A DNA stretch of 64,000 nt from Melitaea cinxia (taxonomy: Eukaryota > Arthropoda > Insecta > Lepidoptera > Nymphalidae): NCBI RefSeq assembly GCF_905220565.1, contig NC_059408.1:12958508-13022507 (forward strand). The letters run 5' to 3'. The notes beneath the pieces are model-generated. The model worked only from the letters and a program-made list of their open reading frames with translations, ran no database searches and had not been told where the DNA came from. Shown one piece after another: positions 22,568-32,305 of the stretch. The translations under genes were made by a program, and so were the position numbers. Position 1 is the stretch's first letter. Every line of letters begins with the position of its first letter.

Positions 22568-23391
22568 ATGGGAGGTAGAAAAATATCTAACTTGAGGTAT
22601 GCCGATGATACTACTCTTCTCACTCAAACAAAAGAGGACATGGAACACCTGCTGACACTTCTAGAGACAACAAGCCTCTCCTTTGGACTTACGATCAACA
22701 GAGGTAAGACCAAAATGATGATAGTGGATCGAGCCGAACTAAACCATCCTGACATCTCTATGATTGGCAACTGTGAGGTTGTCCAATCTTATGTGTACCT
22801 TGGTTTCACTATTGCAAACACCGGAGGATGCGAAGACGAGATTCGAAGGAGATGTGCTATTACAAGATCTGCCGTTGGCAAATTAAAAAGAGTCTGGTGC
22901 AACCGTAATATCACCAGAGCCACAAAAGTCCGCCTAATGAGAAGCTTAACCTTCCCGATATTCCTTTATGGCGCAGAAACGTGGACGGTTAGACTCAAAG
23001 ACCGACGCAAAATCGACGCACTCGAGATGTGGTGCTGGCGGCGACTGCTTGGACAGCGTTTAGGACCAACATTTCGATCCTACAGGAATTAAAAATCAAG
23101 CAGAGATTGTCGTCGACTGTGCAAACTCGAATCCTGAAATATTTCAGACACATTGTTCGAAACAAACAATCTATAGAACGACTCGTTATCCAAGGGCAGG
23201 TAGAAGGCAAGCGGTCACGCGGTCGATCACCTACGCGCTGGACAGACCTTATCAAAGCTGCGACACAGACCTCCATAGTCCAGAATTCTCGAGACGCCGA
23301 AAACCGCATCAAGTGGAGACGTATAGCGGGGGCTACTTTAGCCAATGAATCGTCGTCAACCATGACCACTCTGTCAAGAGTGAACGACTAA
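22568..23391 (+). pseudogene. LINE RT fragment captured inside the LTR element
   Basis: A plus-strand frame from 22568 opens just before the RT catalytic box and reads LRYADDTTLLTQ (YADD), then SYVYLGFTIANTGG, LYGAETWTVR and MWCWRRLLG. After a frameshift near 23050, a second frame continues with FRTNISILQELKIKQRL, RILKYFRHIVRNKQSIERL, SRGRSPTRWTDLIKAA and a stop at 23389-23391. This is the palm end, thumb and C-terminal tail of an endonuclease-RT type LINE, different from the RTE element at 28010. The endonuclease and first half of RT are absent. It lies antisense to the host LTR element and was probably inserted before that element last moved, because the LTRs are still identical. Confidence 0.8.
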
Positions 23392-23397
23392 GAAGAA

Positions 23398-23790
23398 AGT
23401 CGCCACTGTCACCTAAATCGAGCGACAGCAGCTCATGCCACTCAGAGAGTGACGATAACCTTAATTAAAAGAGTCGTTACTGTCACCTAAATCGAGCGAC
23501 AGTAACTCATGCCACTCAGAGAGTGACGATAACCGTAAAGAGTCGCTACTGTCACCTAAATCGAGCGACAGTAGCTCATGCCACTCAGCGAGTGACGATA
23601 ACCTTGCCACCTCCATCGAGTGACGATAACCGTAATCAAGAGTCGCCACTGTCACCTAAATCGAGCGACAGCAGCTCATGCCACTCAGCGAGTGACGATA
23701 ACCTTGCCACCTCCATCGAGTGACGATAACCGTAATCAAGAGTCGCTACTGTCACCTAAATCGAGCGACAGCAGCTCATGCTACTCAGTC
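23398..23790 (+). repeat. Tandem repeat, units of about 70 and 100 bp
   Basis: Five units start at 23398, 23471, 23540, 23640 and 23740 (the last truncated). Each begins GAGTCG(C/T)(C/T)ACTGTCACC and contains TAAATCGAGCGACAG and TGACGATAACC. Units 3 and 4 are 100 bp and differ at about two positions. Units 1 and 2 lack the ~30-bp block CTTGCCACCTCCATCGAG. In one frame the repeat reads as a serine-rich, acidic peptide (SPLSPKSSDSSSCHS), probably incidental. It abuts the LINE stop codon directly. Confidence 0.85.
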
Positions 23791-24199
23791 AAACTCTACG
23801 TAAAAGGGGAAAGTAGACAAACTACGCTCTAAACTTACGATATTTGAAGAACTTTACAATAATCTCAGTCATAACTAATCACTACACATAAATACCACAG
23901 CCATGTACCATCGACGTTATCACAACCAAAACTATAGACGTACTCTATTTCCACAACAAGTTACAACCAAGCTTTCAGAAATCTCCGAGTGAATACCTCT
24001 AACACCACGGCTCTCTAGCCGAAGAGCAAACACATTACTCTCTCACAACGGTCTCCATAGACCACGACCTCCGCCAGAGTTAAACGCACATCGCTCACCC
24101 ACGGACTATCACTACGAAATAACTACTGGTACGGTCAAACACATTACGGTCGATAAAGTTAATCACTCAAGTTTCTTAAGCTTCATTATCAACAAGATT

Positions 24200-25120
24200 T
24201 TAAATTACATCAATTTCGCCTGGTACATGACCTACTGGTATTTTCCCTAACCTATCGTGAGTAAATTTGTAGGTACGTTCTAATTTTGTCTGATTTACCT
24301 CTTCGTTTTGAATTAAGACCAAGTCACCAATGTCAAACTTTAAAATTTGTCGTAACTCGCACTCGTTTCTATGTTCCTAGCCACTTACTCTGCTATAAAA
24401 AGCAAAGAGAACCTATCTGGCACCGCGTTAGAGTTCATATCTTCACAAGTAGTATAGGACTCACAAACAGAAACCGACTGGGGCAAATGATGTTAGCTCC
24501 TATTAGCTCTCTAATCTTAGAACGCACTATCTACCTTTCATCTGGACTGAGCCTGTAAGACGTTAAACAGTACGATAAACAGTATGATTCGCATCATGAA
24601 ATCTAATTATTAGTTCACTAGATGTGACACGCGTGTGGGGTAAACAATCAATAAAAGCGTGAACAAATTCCTTAAGCAAGGACAGCAGAGATTCATTACT
24701 CAGAATACCTATGTCGATATCGTCAAGATTGTACAAGAGTCCCGGTTCGTAAGTACAGGTAGCAACAGATTTTTATTTTGCGATATTAAAAAAACGACTC
24801 AGTAATGCTAATTGTACACCTTGTTTTGATATTTCTCGACCAATGATTACGTCATATTTGAAACAATCATCGGGCAATCACATGAAGTAGAATCGATAAA
24901 CGACTACCACTAATCAACACGTCACAAAGGACTTGTTCAGTACAATCTTCATTAGCATAACCTACAGCCTGTAAATGAATAATCGCCCTATGAAGTTACG
25001 ACCAACAGTTTGTCTAACAAGATAACATTCGGCACTGGAATAAAGATAAAAATAGTACGACTCACAAGATTGTTGTATTTTTCCACAAACGCCTGCCACT
25101 ACAGACATCCACGCGTCGCT
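24200..25120 (-). pseudogene. Gypsy pol remnant: protease, RT start, integrase end
   Basis: Minus-strand reading gives three recognisable pieces in pol order, in different frames. Retropepsin region: DVLISGSRLSIL and KYDVIIGREISKQGVQLALL. RT N-terminus: ELIIRFHDANHTVYRTV, then LSPDER, IVRSKIRELIGANIICPS and SPILLVK. Integrase C-terminus: KFDIGDLVLIQNEEVNQTKL through IGKIPVGHV-like residues to a stop at 24200-24202. The RT active site, RNase H and integrase catalytic core are absent, so a large internal deletion joins the RT start to the integrase tail near 24346-24480. Frameshifts and stops are frequent, and no working protein can be made. The family wording is of the Ty3/Gypsy type found in insects. 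Confidence 0.75.
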
Positions 25121-25631
25121 CTGCTACAGCGCCGCCGGGATTGCCGCGACGCTGAAACTCATCTCGACTCATGACCGTTGTGACAACCACGGCTATTGCG
25201 GCGACACTCACGACTGGGTTTGCGACTACCGCGGGGGCTCGACACTACGATCACGCTCACAATCTGACATCGAAACAAAAACAGAATCGCAAAATCAATC
25301 GCTACACAATTACCTACGTATCACGTATTAAAACAAAACTAAATTCAACAAATAACCGGTAAATCGAATAACGTAATCGAACCCTGAACAAAAACCACTT
25401 ACACACCGATAAGAATACAACAGAATGACCGAAAAGAACTAAAATATCGATGTACCCACCAATCACCACAAAATATTGCAACTAACTCGCACACTTGCTA
25501 AAAACAGATGTATTGTCAGGGGGTAGGCCTATAACTTCACATATTTTCTGAATAATAGCTTCCATACCGGAAGCGAAGAGAGACATTTGTTCGTTCAATG
25601 TAACTAACTAAATTAATTAAATTTTGAAAGT

Positions 25632-25650
25632 GGGTTTGGATCTGATCCCA
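25632..25650 (-). promoter_or_regulatory. Candidate primer-binding site
   Basis: Seven bases inside the 5' LTR (minus) is TGGGATCAGATCCAAACCC. It begins with the TGG expected opposite a tRNA CCA end. I cannot name the tRNA, so this rests on position and the TGG alone. Confidence 0.35.
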
Positions 25651-25657
25651 CTTCTGA

Positions 25658-26367
25658 TGTCAGATAATAAAAAGAAAGAAGGTATACTTTTCGGCTTGAA
25701 GGTATATTTCTCTTTCTCATGATCTCAGAGTACTCACTCAGTCTACTGTGGGCATAAGTGGGCAACGTTGACACAAGTAAACACAATTAATGATATCACC
25801 AAATTATTATAACACAGGAATCAGTTAACAGAAAGGTAACGCAGTACGGAAGGCGGGTAGTTATTAGTTAAGGGGGCGAAGACTAACTTCTTAGCATTCG
25901 ATGGATTCACGGTTCACCGTGCGGGTACCGAGTCCATCGTGTGGCAGAGGGAGTAACTCAGAGCAGTGCCTAGGACTTGCGACCCAGGTGTAGGTTTAAG
26001 GAGATCTCCTTTGGGATGCGCATCAACGCTCACCTTCACTGCTCGAGTTATTCGCCATAATATGTAACAATTAATTCGTATGCACAAATTAATTATCGAA
26101 TGAGTCTAGGTTAAGCTACTAGCAGGATACAACAAATGTATCGTGCCAAGCCAGAGCCAAGACTACCTTAGCCGAGGTGACACCGTTCGTTTTATACACG
26201 TCAGAACAATTCGAGTAATATAATAACTGAGGGTAGGTGACTATCGAACGATGTGCTAGGTGGCGCGTCGATCACCCCACTACTCTAACAGCTAATAATT
26301 GACAACTGACATTATCTGAATACATCCAAGTCAAACACTTGACGTTCCGTATTCATACTCTGCGACA
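25658..26367 (-). repeat. LTR (5' LTR of the minus-strand element)
   Basis: Identical to 21608-22317. As the 5' LTR in minus orientation it would hold the promoter; the TATAAAA at plus 26190-26196 lies about 170 nt into the LTR. Confidence 0.9.
26190..26196 (-). promoter_or_regulatory. LTR TATA box
   Basis: TATAAAA on the minus strand, in a block conserved with the diverged solo LTR (TATAAAA at 3841-3847). Conservation across a diverged pair supports function. Confidence 0.5.
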
Positions 26368-26639
26368 TATACATTATTGAATTTTGTTTCATGGAAATAA
26401 GGTAATAGATAGGACGTGCTATTTCTGTTTTGTAATCTGGTTTCTAAGTTCGGACTTACAAAATGTCTCCGAGAAAAAAGTCTGAATTGACTTTGAATAT
26501 CTTTTTCATTTGAAAAATAATATAAAAGACGTGTCTAATATTTGTTTTTTTTTATGTATAAAAAAATATTATAAAGCAGGATTTTTTTGTATAATAAAGT
26601 TATTAATCCAGAACTCTCTCATTCGACTTACACACAAAA

Positions 26640-26795
26640 GCATTTAGACTACTAAATTACATGCCCAAAAGTTATCTGGAAGCAATCGCTCTTCAGCGAT
26701 AAGATCGCCTTTGTACATCTTTTTTTTAGTCACTACTGTTTGTTTGTATTTTGGTGTACAATAAAGAATATATTATTATATTATTACATACTACT
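26640..26795 (+). repeat. LINE/SINE 3' end, GTACAATAAAG type
   Basis: Contains TTCAGCGATAAGATCGCCTT then TTTTGGTGTACAATAAAG and an ATT-rich tail. A reverse homologue lies at 39237-39390 (GCGATAAGATCGCCTTTGTG). The AATAAA and simple tail point to the 3' UTR of a non-LTR retrotransposon. Confidence 0.55.
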
Positions 26796-27745
26796 AAATT
26801 ACTTTTTCATTAATTTTCTTAAATGTCTTCTCATAAAATGAATCCTACCATTTATAGAATATTGCAATTGAGACAGCACGCTGCAGCGATGCAGCGTAAA
26901 GACTGACATTCTAACAATTTAAGGAGTAAAACTGTAGAGAAAACTTACACTAATATACTTAAAAATATATTTTATAAAAAATTAACGTTTAATGTTAAAC
27001 TGAACTTACATACAAGCATTTGATTCGCATCCACACACACATACTCATACTAGTTTTCATACAAGCCCACACCCACACCCATACACATACATACACACAG
27101 AGAGACACGGAAATATACACACAAACACGCACGCACATACACTCGATCGACTGCTCATCCTTTTCTCATTTTATCTACTTAAACTTGAGCGTTCATATGC
27201 ATGTATAATATAATGTATTTAATCTTTAAAATAATCAACAAACATTTGACAGATAAATTAAAGTTTAATGGTAAAAAAAGAAACTTTTATTTCTTTGCTT
27301 TTATGTGCCAGATAGTCTTACTAGCAACCGGTATAAGAGCGACAAAAATTCATTCTGATTCTGAATTAATATAAATTGTAATGATAATGAACTAGTGACT
27401 GTTTGCATTTCGTATCGAAACAGGAGACCGAATGTTAATTGTTATCACAGCGGCTTTGCTAAATCAGTAATTAATTAAATGTTGATAGAGAACAGATTTC
27501 ACTCATTACGTTAAACAATGCTCTGTGATAATAAGATTAGATTACTTTTACTCCCTGATAAAGCGTCTATTGAGTCTAGTAATGTATACAAATAAGATGT
27601 TCAAGATATGCATTAACCATTATATGGGAACAAACAGCTCATATAACAACTTAGTAAATAAAATAATGTTGAAGTAGAAAGTATTTGCCTACTTATATTT
27701 TCTTTTTGATCTAAAAACATTAATTTTCTTTATAATAATAATTGT
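26796..27745. other. AT-rich DNA with CA-rich microsatellite
   Basis: Imperfect CA/CACAYA repeat at about 27032-27132. The rest shows nothing recognisable. A 62-codon ORF over the microsatellite is an artefact of the repeat. Confidence 0.5.
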
Positions 27746-27977
27746 GTTTGCTAGCAAACGAAAAAAAAAACGACTTCAATCACATCAACAAGTAATACAA
27801 CGTAATTAGACGAAAAAAATTAACAAACGCACTAGTTGTCACTACGATTTTGAGGGTTCTCCTTGATTTCTCTGGGACCATCAGATCCTAGTTTCCTTAT
27901 GATACTACATTTGGGATATCTCCTTTCCAACAAAAAAGAATTATCAAAATCGGTTCATAAACGACGAAGTTATCCAT
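27746..27977 (+). repeat. ACCGACTTCAA-family element, unclassified
   Basis: Opens with a perfect 14-base palindrome GTTTGCTAGCAAAC, then an A run, CGACTTCAATCACATC, AAGTAATACAACGT, CCATCAGATCCTAGTTTCC and ATCAAAATCGGTTC. Shared with pieces at 36860, 40965-41240, 43782-43885 and 63560-63745. A non-autonomous element is likely; the class is unknown to me. Confidence 0.5.
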
Positions 27978-28009
27978 TATATTTGAAGTCAAGTATCCAT
28001 AATATTTTT

Positions 28010-31000
28010 GTGTGGTTACGGCACTAAAGAATTTAGCCACCCCATCTCTTACCGTGGGTGTCGTAAGAGGCGACTAAGGGATAGCACAGTTCCACTACCA
28101 CCTTGGAACTTAAAAGGCCGACCGATGGCGGGATAGCCATCCAACTGCTGGCTTTTTAAATGCACAGACCGAGAACAGGCAGCAGCGTCTTCGGTGCGAC
28201 AAAGTCAGCCCTGCGGTCACCAACCCGCCTGCCCAGCGTGGTGACTATGGGCAAAAACCCCCATGAGTTCGAACCTAAAAATAAGGCCCTCAGTTCCCGG
28301 CAGCCCCACTATTCCCGGCTACGGCAGCGGCCATGGTAACGGTGGGGTAGAGGGTGCTAAGAATCACCGGGGTACGGGAGGCTGCCATAGAAAAATATTC
28401 CTGGCTACGTATAATGGACGCACGCTACGGTTGGACCATCACCTCACCGAACTTGAGGTAGAACTTAGTCACATTAAGTGGAGCATACTGGGGTTGTCTG
28501 AAGTCCGAAGAGAGGGAGAGGACACGATGATCCTGGACTCCGGGCACTTGTTCTACTTCCGTGAAGGTGATGGGCTTTCCCAAGGTGGCGTCGGTTTTCT
28601 GGTTCACAAGACTCTCACTAACAACGTTGTGGAAGTCAGTAGTGTGTCGACCCGGGTAGCGTACCTTGTACTTAAGCTCACCGACAGGTACTCCCTGAAA
28701 GTGACACAGGTATATGCGCCGACCTCGGCACACTCTGACGATGAAGTCGAAGCCTTGTATGAAGATATTACAAGGGCCATACATGGCACTACTTCGACCT
28801 TCTACAGCGTTGTTATGGGAGACTTCAACGCTAAAGTGGGAGTACAAGGCCGCGACGGATCGAGCATCGGACCACACGGATTGGGGCACAGGAATCACAG
28901 GGGGCAGACGCTTGTCAACTTCCTCGAATCGGAGGGGCTCTTCTTGATGAACTCATTTTTTGAGAAGAAGCCCCAAAGGAGGTGGACATGGCAAAGCCCC
29001 GATACTGTGACGAGGAACGAGATAGATTTCATCATAGCGGATAAAAGGCATATATTCAGAGATGTCTCAGTGGTTAACAGGTTTAACACCGGCAGCGACC
29101 ACCGGCTAGTACGGGGCACTCTGAATATATGTCTCCGAAAGGAGCGGACCCGCTTGATGAAATCTACTCTCCGACCTACGCTGCCCCAAATACTATGTGG
29201 CTCCGAGCAGTTTCAGTTGGAACTCCAAAACCGATTCGATTCGCTGGAAACTACTAGCGACGTGGACGAGATAACCGACAACGTGGTGAAGACGGTGTGT
29301 ACACTGGGTCGCAGGCACTTTCCACCAACAAAGCCAACGAAGCAGTCCAAACTTTCTCCCGAAGCCTTGGATCTGATGCGGCAGAGGCGCGAGTTGCCGG
29401 CTGCTTCGCCAGAACAGAGGGCTCTTTCCAAGAGGGTACGGAAAACTATTCGCCGAGACCTCCGCTGCTCAAATACGAGAGAGGTTGCTACTCTGATTGA
29501 GCAGAATAGGGGGTCCAAAGTTTTCCAAAGACCATTGGGGAGAAGCCTTCTTGCGAAGCTTAAAACAGCAGATGGCAGAACCGTCTGCTCTCGCCCTCAG
29601 GTCCGAGAAGAGGTTGAGAATTTTTATGGACAGCTGTACTCGTCGAGCGCACGCAAGCCTGCGACTTGGGACACCGAAGATCCACGGGCACCATTGTTGC
29701 GCCATTATTCGGAGTGTATCCCGGACTTCGAAGAGGATGAGATTGGTGCAGCGCTCGGGCAGCTTAAAAACGGAAGGGCCCCGGGGGATGACGGAGTTAC
29801 CACTGAACTCCTTAAAGCCGCAGGGCGACCTGTCCTGAAAGCCTTGGCAAGACTATTTAACGCCGTCATCCACCGAGGTACCACGCCGGAGGCGTGGTCC
29901 AGGAGTGTGGTGGTGCTGTTCTTTAAGAGAGGCGATAAGTCTCTGTTAAAGAATGACAGACCGATCTCACTTCTGAGCCACGTCTATAAGCTGTTTTCGA
30001 GGTTTGTTACGAATCGTCTCGCCAGAAAACTCGACGAATTCCAACCACCAGAGCAGGCTGGGTTTCGAAATGGCTACAGCACCGTGGACCACATCCATAC
30101 TGTTCGGCAGATTATCCAAAAGACGGAAGAATATAATCAACCGCTGTGTATGGCATTTGTGGACTACGAGAAAGCCTTCGACTCCGTCGAGACCTGGGCT
30201 GTCCTGGACTCTCTGCAGAGATGTCATATCGACTGGCGATATATCGAGGTACTAAAATCTATGTACGACGCGGCGACGATGACCGTTCATGTCAATGACC
30301 AAAGAACAAGACCTATTTCCCTCCGGCGCGGGGTAAGACAGGGGGGTGTAATATCACCGAAACTGTTTACCACTGCGCTAGAGGATGTTTTTAAGACCTT
30401 GGATTGGGGGGAACGGGGCATCAACGTCAACGGTGAATTCATCTCTCACCTTCGTTTCGCCGACGATATTATCATCTTTGCGGAGACGCTGGATGAGTTA
30501 GGCCAAATGCTGGCCGGCCTAAACGAGTCCTCCCGACGTGTCGGTCTCTGTATGAACTTGGATAAGACGAAAGTTATGTTTAACAACCAAGTCATACCGA
30601 TACCGGTATCGGTCGATGGTACCCTTCTCGAAGTTGTTCAGGATTATATTTACCTAGGCCATACTATCCAACTAGGCCGCAACAACTTCGAGAAGGAGGC
30701 CGATAGGAGGATTCGGTTGGGCTGGGCGGCGTTTGGCAGACTCCGTCGAGTCTTCACTTCGAAGATTCCGCAATGCTTGAAGACAAAAGTTTTCGAGCAA
30801 TGCGTCCTGCCTGTGTTAACATACGGAGCCGAGACGTGGACACTGACCAAGGGACTGGTCCACAAGTTTAAAGTCGCACAACGTGCAATGGAACGGGCTA
30901 TGCTTGGGGTCTCTCTCAAAGACAGGATTAGAAATGAGACTATCCGCGAGAGAACGAAAGTAACCGACATAGCCCACAGAATTAGCAAGTTGGAGTGGCA

Positions 31001-31240
31001 GTGGGCTGGTCATCTGTGTCGCAGGACCGATGGCCGTTGGAGTAGACGGGTCCTAGAGTGGAGACCGCGTCTTGGCAAACGCAGTGTGGGACGTCCTCCG
31101 GCCCGTTGGACCGACGATCTACGTAAGATTGCCGGTGTAGGCTGGATGAGGATTGCGGAAGACCGGGATGTGTGGCGCGAACTTGGGGAGGCCTATGTCC
31201 AGCAGTGGACTGCGATAGGCTGAAGTGAGTGAGTGAGTGT
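28010..31240 (+). mobile_element. Full-length RTE-like LINE with perfect TSD
   Basis: A 3231-bp non-LTR retrotransposon flanked by an exact 11-bp duplication, ATAATATTTTT (27999-28009 and 31241-31251). It has a 253-bp leader (28010-28262), a single long ORF, and only about 17 bp after the stop codon, made of GTGA repeats. One endonuclease-RT ORF and a short 3' end of simple repeats fit the RTE clade. The leader and 3' tip are shared with four ORF-less mini-elements, and the 3' end with truncated copies at 40487, 52602 and 59685. The intact frame and perfect duplication imply a recent, possibly still active insertion. Confidence 0.9.
28263..31223 (+). CDS. LINE ORF: AP endonuclease and reverse transcriptase (986 aa)
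   Basis: Encodes the retrotransposition enzyme that nicks target DNA and copies the element RNA there. The endonuclease domain spans about residues 44-290: KIFLATYNGRTL, E80 in SEVRR, QVYAPTS, D187 in GDFN, then RRWTWQ and SDHR (278-281). The RT domain spans about 490-780: NGRAPGDDGV, NDRPISLLSHVYKLFSR, QAGFRNGYSTVDHI, D634 in MAFVDYEKAFDS, RGVRQGGVISPKLF and FADD (732-735, catalytic). A C-terminal region ends WTDDLRKIAGVGWMRIAEDR ... QQWTAIG and may bind RNA or DNA. No stop or frameshift. All key acidic residues are present and the length is normal for RTE elements. The first in-frame ATG after the leader is taken as start; the ~40 residues before the endonuclease are Gly/Pro-rich and unrecognised. 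Confidence 0.92.
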   Translation: MSSNLKIRPSVPGSPTIPGYGSGHGNGGVEGAKNHRGTGGCHRKIFLATYNGRTLRLDHHLTELEVELSHIKWSILGLSEVRREGEDTMILDSGHLFYFREGDGLSQGGVGFLVHKTLTNNVVEVSSVSTRVAYLVLKLTDRYSLKVTQVYAPTSAHSDDEVEALYEDITRAIHGTTSTFYSVVMGDFNAKVGVQGRDGSSIGPHGLGHRNHRGQTLVNFLESEGLFLMNSFFEKKPQRRWTWQSPDTVTRNEIDFIIADKRHIFRDVSVVNRFNTGSDHRLVRGTLNICLRKERTRLMKSTLRPTLPQILCGSEQFQLELQNRFDSLETTSDVDEITDNVVKTVCTLGRRHFPPTKPTKQSKLSPEALDLMRQRRELPAASPEQRALSKRVRKTIRRDLRCSNTREVATLIEQNRGSKVFQRPLGRSLLAKLKTADGRTVCSRPQVREEVENFYGQLYSSSARKPATWDTEDPRAPLLRHYSECIPDFEEDEIGAALGQLKNGRAPGDDGVTTELLKAAGRPVLKALARLFNAVIHRGTTPEAWSRSVVVLFFKRGDKSLLKNDRPISLLSHVYKLFSRFVTNRLARKLDEFQPPEQAGFRNGYSTVDHIHTVRQIIQKTEEYNQPLCMAFVDYEKAFDSVETWAVLDSLQRCHIDWRYIEVLKSMYDAATMTVHVNDQRTRPISLRRGVRQGGVISPKLFTTALEDVFKTLDWGERGINVNGEFISHLRFADDIIIFAETLDELGQMLAGLNESSRRVGLCMNLDKTKVMFNNQVIPIPVSVDGTLLEVVQDYIYLGHTIQLGRNNFEKEADRRIRLGWAAFGRLRRVFTSKIPQCLKTKVFEQCVLPVLTYGAETWTLTKGLVHKFKVAQRAMERAMLGVSLKDRIRNETIRERTKVTDIAHRISKLEWQWAGHLCRRTDGRWSRRVLEWRPRLGKRSVGRPPARWTDDLRKIAGVGWMRIAEDRDVWRELGEAYVQQWTAIG

Positions 31241-31432
31241 ATAATATTTTTATTCAGCCTTTCAAAGAAAATATCTGTGTTTTCATTGTCGATTATAATT
31301 ATGGTGACATGAAATTATCAGAATTTAAATATGTTTAAGTATTTCTTTCTCTTCTTACTTTGAACTGTTTCCGACGAGATTTTAATAATAAATAGACAGA
31401 CACGTCAGAGAATTTTGTTATATATTGTAATA

Positions 31433-31789
31433 CTAGCTGTGCCCGCGACTTCATCCGCGTGGAATTTAACACAAAAGTTATTTTTCAGTTCGCAGAGTTA
31501 TAAATTTATAAAAGTTAGGCTACTTTTATTTTATTTTTTTAAATAAAAGTAGCCTAAGCTACTCCTTATTACATCAACTATCTTCCAGCGAAAGTTCTGT
31601 CAAAATCGGTCCAGCTGTTTCTGATATTGACCGGAACAAACAGACAGGCAGACAGACAGATAGACAAAAATACAAAAAAATGTTATTTTGGTATATTTAC
31701 CGTGTAATACATACATACATATGCATTTAGTAAAAATAGGTTATTTTAATATTATAAATAGACATTTCAATTTAATTTATTTGTATAGA
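31433..31789 (-). mobile_element. Non-autonomous Helitron
   Basis: Plus strand starts CTAGCTGTGCCCGCGACTTC and ends TTTGTATAGA before T, so on minus it runs TC...CTAG. 357 bp, same family as 7453-7775, with internal blocks AAATCGGTCCAGC and CGGAACAAACAGAC. An inverted duplication of AAATAAAAGTAGCCTAA-type sequence occurs near 31525-31560. Confidence 0.8.
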
Positions 31790-31821
31790 TGTAAAGATAC
31801 ACTATGAGAAGAAAAGATACA

Positions 31822-32305
31822 CCAGGTACTTCTTAATTAACATAGATATACTACTATTTTAATTAAGAAGTACCTGGGTGACCGAGCTTAGCTCGGTATT
31901 TTTAGTAAATCGTATTTGTTGGAAATCATATTTGAGTACGACTTACATACTGATAAAATATGAATAATATGTTCCGATTTTATGGACATAATAATAAAAA
32001 ATATGAACTGCTTATTTAAATAAAAAATCATGAGTGCAATTAGAAAAAAAAAGGAAAAAAATTATCGATCTGGAGACATGATGATTTTAACCGGGCATTT
32101 TCGGTCGATCCCGACCGGCCGATTTCCCACCTGAGCTATTGCAACTTTATTGACAATTGCGAAATTTACCTCCGTATTCCAACGATATTGTAGCCATCGC
32201 CCCCAAAATCCCCTCCATACTAAACTTCATGAAAATCGGTGGAGCCGTTTCCGAGATTCAGATTATTTATATATATATATATATATATACAAGAATTGTA
32301 AATAG
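31822..32305. mobile_element. Unclassified non-autonomous element with AT tract
   Basis: Starts around a 19-bp perfect inverted repeat, CCAGGTACTTCTTAATTAA (31822-31840), against its complement (31859-31877). Next come GGGTGACCGAGCTTAGCTCG and a GAGACATGATGATTTTAACC block. After AAAATCGGTGGAGCCG it ends in an (AT)n tract (about 32268-32289) and ACAAGAATTG. The minus strand of 32095-32150 has A-box and weak B-box tRNA-like motifs (TAGCTCAGGTGG; GGTTAAAATC). A Helitron2/Helentron-type origin is possible but unproven. Confidence 0.45.

Larger units (their letters stand above)
21608..26367 (-). mobile_element. Defective Gypsy-type LTR retrotransposon
   Basis: A 4760-bp element with two 710-bp direct terminal repeats (TG...CA) that I found identical when compared line by line. 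TATA flanks both sides (21604-21607 and 26368-26371), a 4-bp target duplication. Minus orientation is set by the order protease, RT start, integrase end (25.05 to 24.20 kb) and by a minus-strand TATAAAA in the LTRs. The interior lacks most of RT, RNase H and integrase and has stops, so it cannot encode its own machinery. It also carries a plus-strand LINE fragment and a tandem repeat. Identical LTRs with a ruined interior imply recent movement using another element's proteins. Confidence 0.85.

Noticed and set aside
23398..23790. CRISPR-like array
   Set aside because: Direct repeats are contiguous and the whole unit repeats, with no unique spacers; the DNA is eukaryotic.
23461..23832. Several ORFs in both strands over the 70/100-bp tandem repeat
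   Set aside because: Open on both strands because the unit lacks stops in several frames; no start context or known domain.
32095..32150. Minus-strand tRNA gene
   Set aside because: A box is good (TAGCTCAGGTGG) but the B box is weak, the T arm does not pair and the acceptor 3' half is missing. It is part of the repeat at 31822-32305.
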